Below are positions 39,437-40,950 of a stretch of DNA of 40,950 nucleotides, piece by piece. The notes under the pieces are model-generated. The model made no database searches and was not told where the DNA came from. It was given only the letters and a program-made list of their open reading frames with translations. The DNA comes from JAVBNT01 sp031551355. GTDB lineage: Bacteria; Vulcanimicrobiota; CADAWZ01. The number at the start of each line of letters is the position of its first letter. Within the stretch, counting starts at the first letter, position 1. The position numbers were made by a program, and so were the translations under genes. The DNA lies in assembly GCA_031551355.1 (NCBI GenBank), contig JAVBNT010000026.1, positions 1 through 40,950 on the forward strand, in the 5' to 3' direction.

Positions 39437-40354
39437 TTACTGCTGGCCCATCATCTGCATGGGATTCATTCCACCCATCATCTGCATTGGGTTCATGCCC
39501 TGCTGGCCCTGGCCGCTAAGAAGCATCTCTACCATCTGTTTTGTCTGATCCGAAACCTGACCACCCTGGTTCTGGCAAGCTTCCCAATCGGTTTTCAGCT
39601 GGGTCATCGGATCCATCTGTTGCTGACCCTGCTGCTGGCCGGCTGCACCCGCCTGATTCATTCCGCCCATCAGTCCACTCATAGCATTACCGGCTCCACC
39701 CATAATTCCGCCGATTGCTCCCATTGCTCCGCCTTGCTGCTGCTGGCCGCCCATCATCTGCATCGGGTTCATTCCCTGCTGCTGACCGCCCATCATACCC
39801 TGAGCCATAACTGCCATACAATCCTGCTGAAGTTTCGATTCCCAATCTATCTGCTGATTACTGTCGGATATCGGAGATGAGTCCTGAGCCTGATTTACAG
39901 GATTCTGATTGTTGTTACTGTTGCATGGCTGTCCGGACTGTTGTGCATCCTGACCCTGCTGATTCTGACCGGCTTCCTGTCCTTTACCGCACTGTTTGCC
40001 TTCTTTATTGGCCTGATTCTGTTTCAGTGCTTCCAGTTCTTTTTTAAGAGCATCTATCTGCTCCTGTTCTTTGGTCTTTCCTCCCTCTTTGCCTTCCTTG
40101 GTCTCTTTACCTTCCTTGGCTTCTTCGCCTTCCTTGGTTTCTTCAGGTTTTGCGAGAGCGTTTTCGTCTTCTACATCCTGGGAGAAGTTAGTCTTATCAC
40201 TTGTATCTACAGCAGCAGTTTCCTGCGCTGGGGCTGCTGATGTTTCTTGAGTTGCCGGGGCTGATACTGCCTGTGTGGAAGCAGCCGAAGTCATTGATTG
40301 ATAACTGCTGATACCTCCGCCTGATGATCCTATTGCACCAATGCTGTCTGACAT
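39437..40354 (-). CDS. Low-complexity Gln/Met/Gly-rich protein
   Basis: A 305-residue protein of unknown function. Residues 1-50 are Ser/Thr/Ala-rich with no signal peptide. Residues ~65-125 are Lys/Glu-rich and form a likely coiled coil (KEQEQIDALKKELEALKQ). Residues ~125-170 are Gln/Asn-rich. After IDWESKLQQDCMAVMAQGMM comes a Gly/Gln/Met domain where MNPMQMMGGQQ recurs several times, twice at the very end. DPMTQLKTDWEACQNQG resembles the earlier DWESKLQQDC. The composition is prion-like or matrix-like. AAAGGGGA precedes the ATG, and a near-consensus promoter and perfect terminator suggest high expression. The leaderless, disordered N-terminus could fit a non-Sec export substrate, which is only inference. 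Confidence 0.85.
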   Translation of the reverse strand: MSDSIGAIGSSGGGISSYQSMTSAASTQAVSAPATQETSAAPAQETAAVDTSDKTNFSQDVEDENALAKPEETKEGEEAKEGKETKEGKEGGKTKEQEQIDALKKELEALKQNQANKEGKQCGKGQEAGQNQQGQDAQQSGQPCNSNNNQNPVNQAQDSSPISDSNQQIDWESKLQQDCMAVMAQGMMGGQQQGMNPMQMMGGQQQQGGAMGAIGGIMGGAGNAMSGLMGGMNQAGAAGQQQGQQQMDPMTQLKTDWEACQNQGGQVSDQTKQMVEMLLSGQGQQGMNPMQMMGGMNPMQMMGQQ

Positions 40355-40453
40355 AATTTAAAATCCCCTTTCTAAATAAAAATTTTCTTTTAAAAATTTA
40401 CAGAGTATGAAGCTTTTAAAATCAATAACAAAGCTCTACTCTCTTCATCTACC

Positions 40454-40482
40454 ATTATACTAACCAGTCTGCCCGCATCCAA
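40454..40482 (-). promoter_or_regulatory. Strong sigma70 promoter of the Gln/Met/Gly-rich gene
   Basis: On the minus strand TTGGAT, exactly 17 bp, then TATAAT (perfect -10). The predicted start is near 40447, giving a ~90-nt leader before the ATG at 40354. AT-rich sequence upstream (GTTAAAAAATGG repeats near 40495-40525) may act as an UP element. Confidence 0.75.
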
Positions 40483-40950
40483 TAGGCTGTATGTTAAAAA
40501 ATGGTAAATATTGTTAAAAAATGATTGCTGTTATTTTTTATTTTATACATATTCCCCAATATAGATAGTCTCAGAATATAACATCTAAGGCAAAATCAAA
40601 TAAAAAGCAATATCATAAGCGTTAACCAATAACGTTTTTTCGTTATTCCAAACAAAAACATATTATTTGTATGGCTGCAGCAATAACGAAAAGGGGCTGC
40701 GTGCTAACGGCGGCCCCTTTTATATATGATAAAAGATAATGTTCAGCGCCTATAGGGCGCCTAATTCCGGCATTTGCCGGACAAACATAATCAAGAAAAA
40801 TCGGGGAAAACTGTGAGAGAATATTTTTAAGAGCACAGAATCAACTGTTTTTACCGATTTTGTGTCGTGGGGAGTGGTGCGAGTAAAAAAACCCCAATCA
40901 AGACAACCGGGTTAAAATGTTTTTTGGGACCAAAATAAAAGGAAAAAAAA
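40483..40950. other. Non-coding end of window
   Basis: No gene seen. It contains a short hairpin AATAACG-TTTTTT-CGTTATT (~40628-40647), a terminator-like hairpin at 40689-40722 and GC-rich mini-palindromes (GCGCCTATAGGGCGC, CCGGCATTTGCCGG) at 40746-40783. The last ~60 bases are homopolymer-rich and look like a low-quality contig end. Confidence 0.5.
40689..40722. terminator. Bidirectional terminator-like hairpin, no gene attached
   Basis: AAAAGGGGC..GC and GCGGCCCCTTTT pair around a short loop, with A- and T-tracts on both sides. It may end transcription of something beyond the window or of an unseen small RNA. Confidence 0.55.

Noticed and set aside
39620..40240. Plus-strand frames of 86 and 99 residues opposite the Gln-rich gene
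   Set aside because: His/Ser/Leu- or Phe/Leu-rich mirror translations of Gln/Gly/Glu repeats; no start signals.
40850..40950. Possible structured RNA or gene at the window end
   Set aside because: Homopolymer-rich, no complementarity worth reporting and no reading frame; more likely a low-quality contig end.

Overview
The window reads as chromosome from a Gram-negative-type bacterium of moderate to low GC. Evidence for this is the Sec signal peptides, the lipobox lipoproteins, a GspF/PilC-type inner-membrane protein, good Shine-Dalgarno sites and a canonical 6S RNA. I see no phage, integrase, transposase, CRISPR array, tRNA or rRNA. Many genes belong to broad families, but several are lineage-specific proteins I cannot place. 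I infer a deep-branching, poorly sampled lineage and cannot name it from sequence alone. The last ~60 bases look like a contig end.

Layout. 1-367: dispersed repeats. 365-3410 (minus): an S9 peptidase, an orphan PqqD-like protein and a zinc-ribbon membrane protein, in one operon. 3686-7125 (minus): an OPT peptide transporter and an M20 peptidase; with the S9 enzyme these suggest growth on peptides. 7259-8719 (plus): an aminopropyltransferase-like protein and a YcxB-like membrane protein. 8868-13445 (minus): two secreted proteins, an odd voltage-gated-like channel with a TrkA-type NAD-binding domain, and a PstS-like lipoprotein. 14036-18611 (minus): a tandem family of four lipoprotein genes, two intact and two decayed. 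18831-19123: stem-loop repeats. 19121-20310: TauE/SafE exporter plus DUF1634 partner. 20416-24228: glycogen branching enzyme and glucose-6-phosphate isomerase. 24514-26499 (plus): a 661-residue protein made almost wholly of heptads. 26872-28104: a Cys-cluster protein and two VOC proteins. 28334-33000 (minus): a six-gene operon with acyltransferase-like proteins, a possible secreted toxin with an overlapping partner gene, a TPR-like membrane protein and a lipoprotein hydrolase. 33178-38230: hydrolase, Cys-rich exported protein, GspF-like protein, then a GNAT / gamma-carbonic-anhydrase / HEAT operon. 38273-40354 (minus): a small protein, 6S RNA, and a Gln/Met/Gly-rich protein behind a near-consensus promoter.

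The strongest candidates for something undescribed are these. (1) The 24514-26499 protein has two arms that I count as 42 uninterrupted heptads each, with a small residue (Gly/Ala/Ser) at the same heptad position, around a 31-residue aromatic/Pro/Cys hinge. (2) A family of ~127-bp self-complementary elements bounded by TAAA...TTTA has an edge that forms the stop codon of the neighbouring gene in two of three full copies. (3) Two perfect palindromes of 50 and 47 bp lie back to back between convergent genes. (4) A six-segment channel has ~190 residues inserted between S1 and S2 and lacks a recognisable K+ selectivity filter.

All calls come from reading the sequence and the translations; no database search was run. 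Start codons were moved from the longest reading frame wherever a better ribosome binding site was visible.
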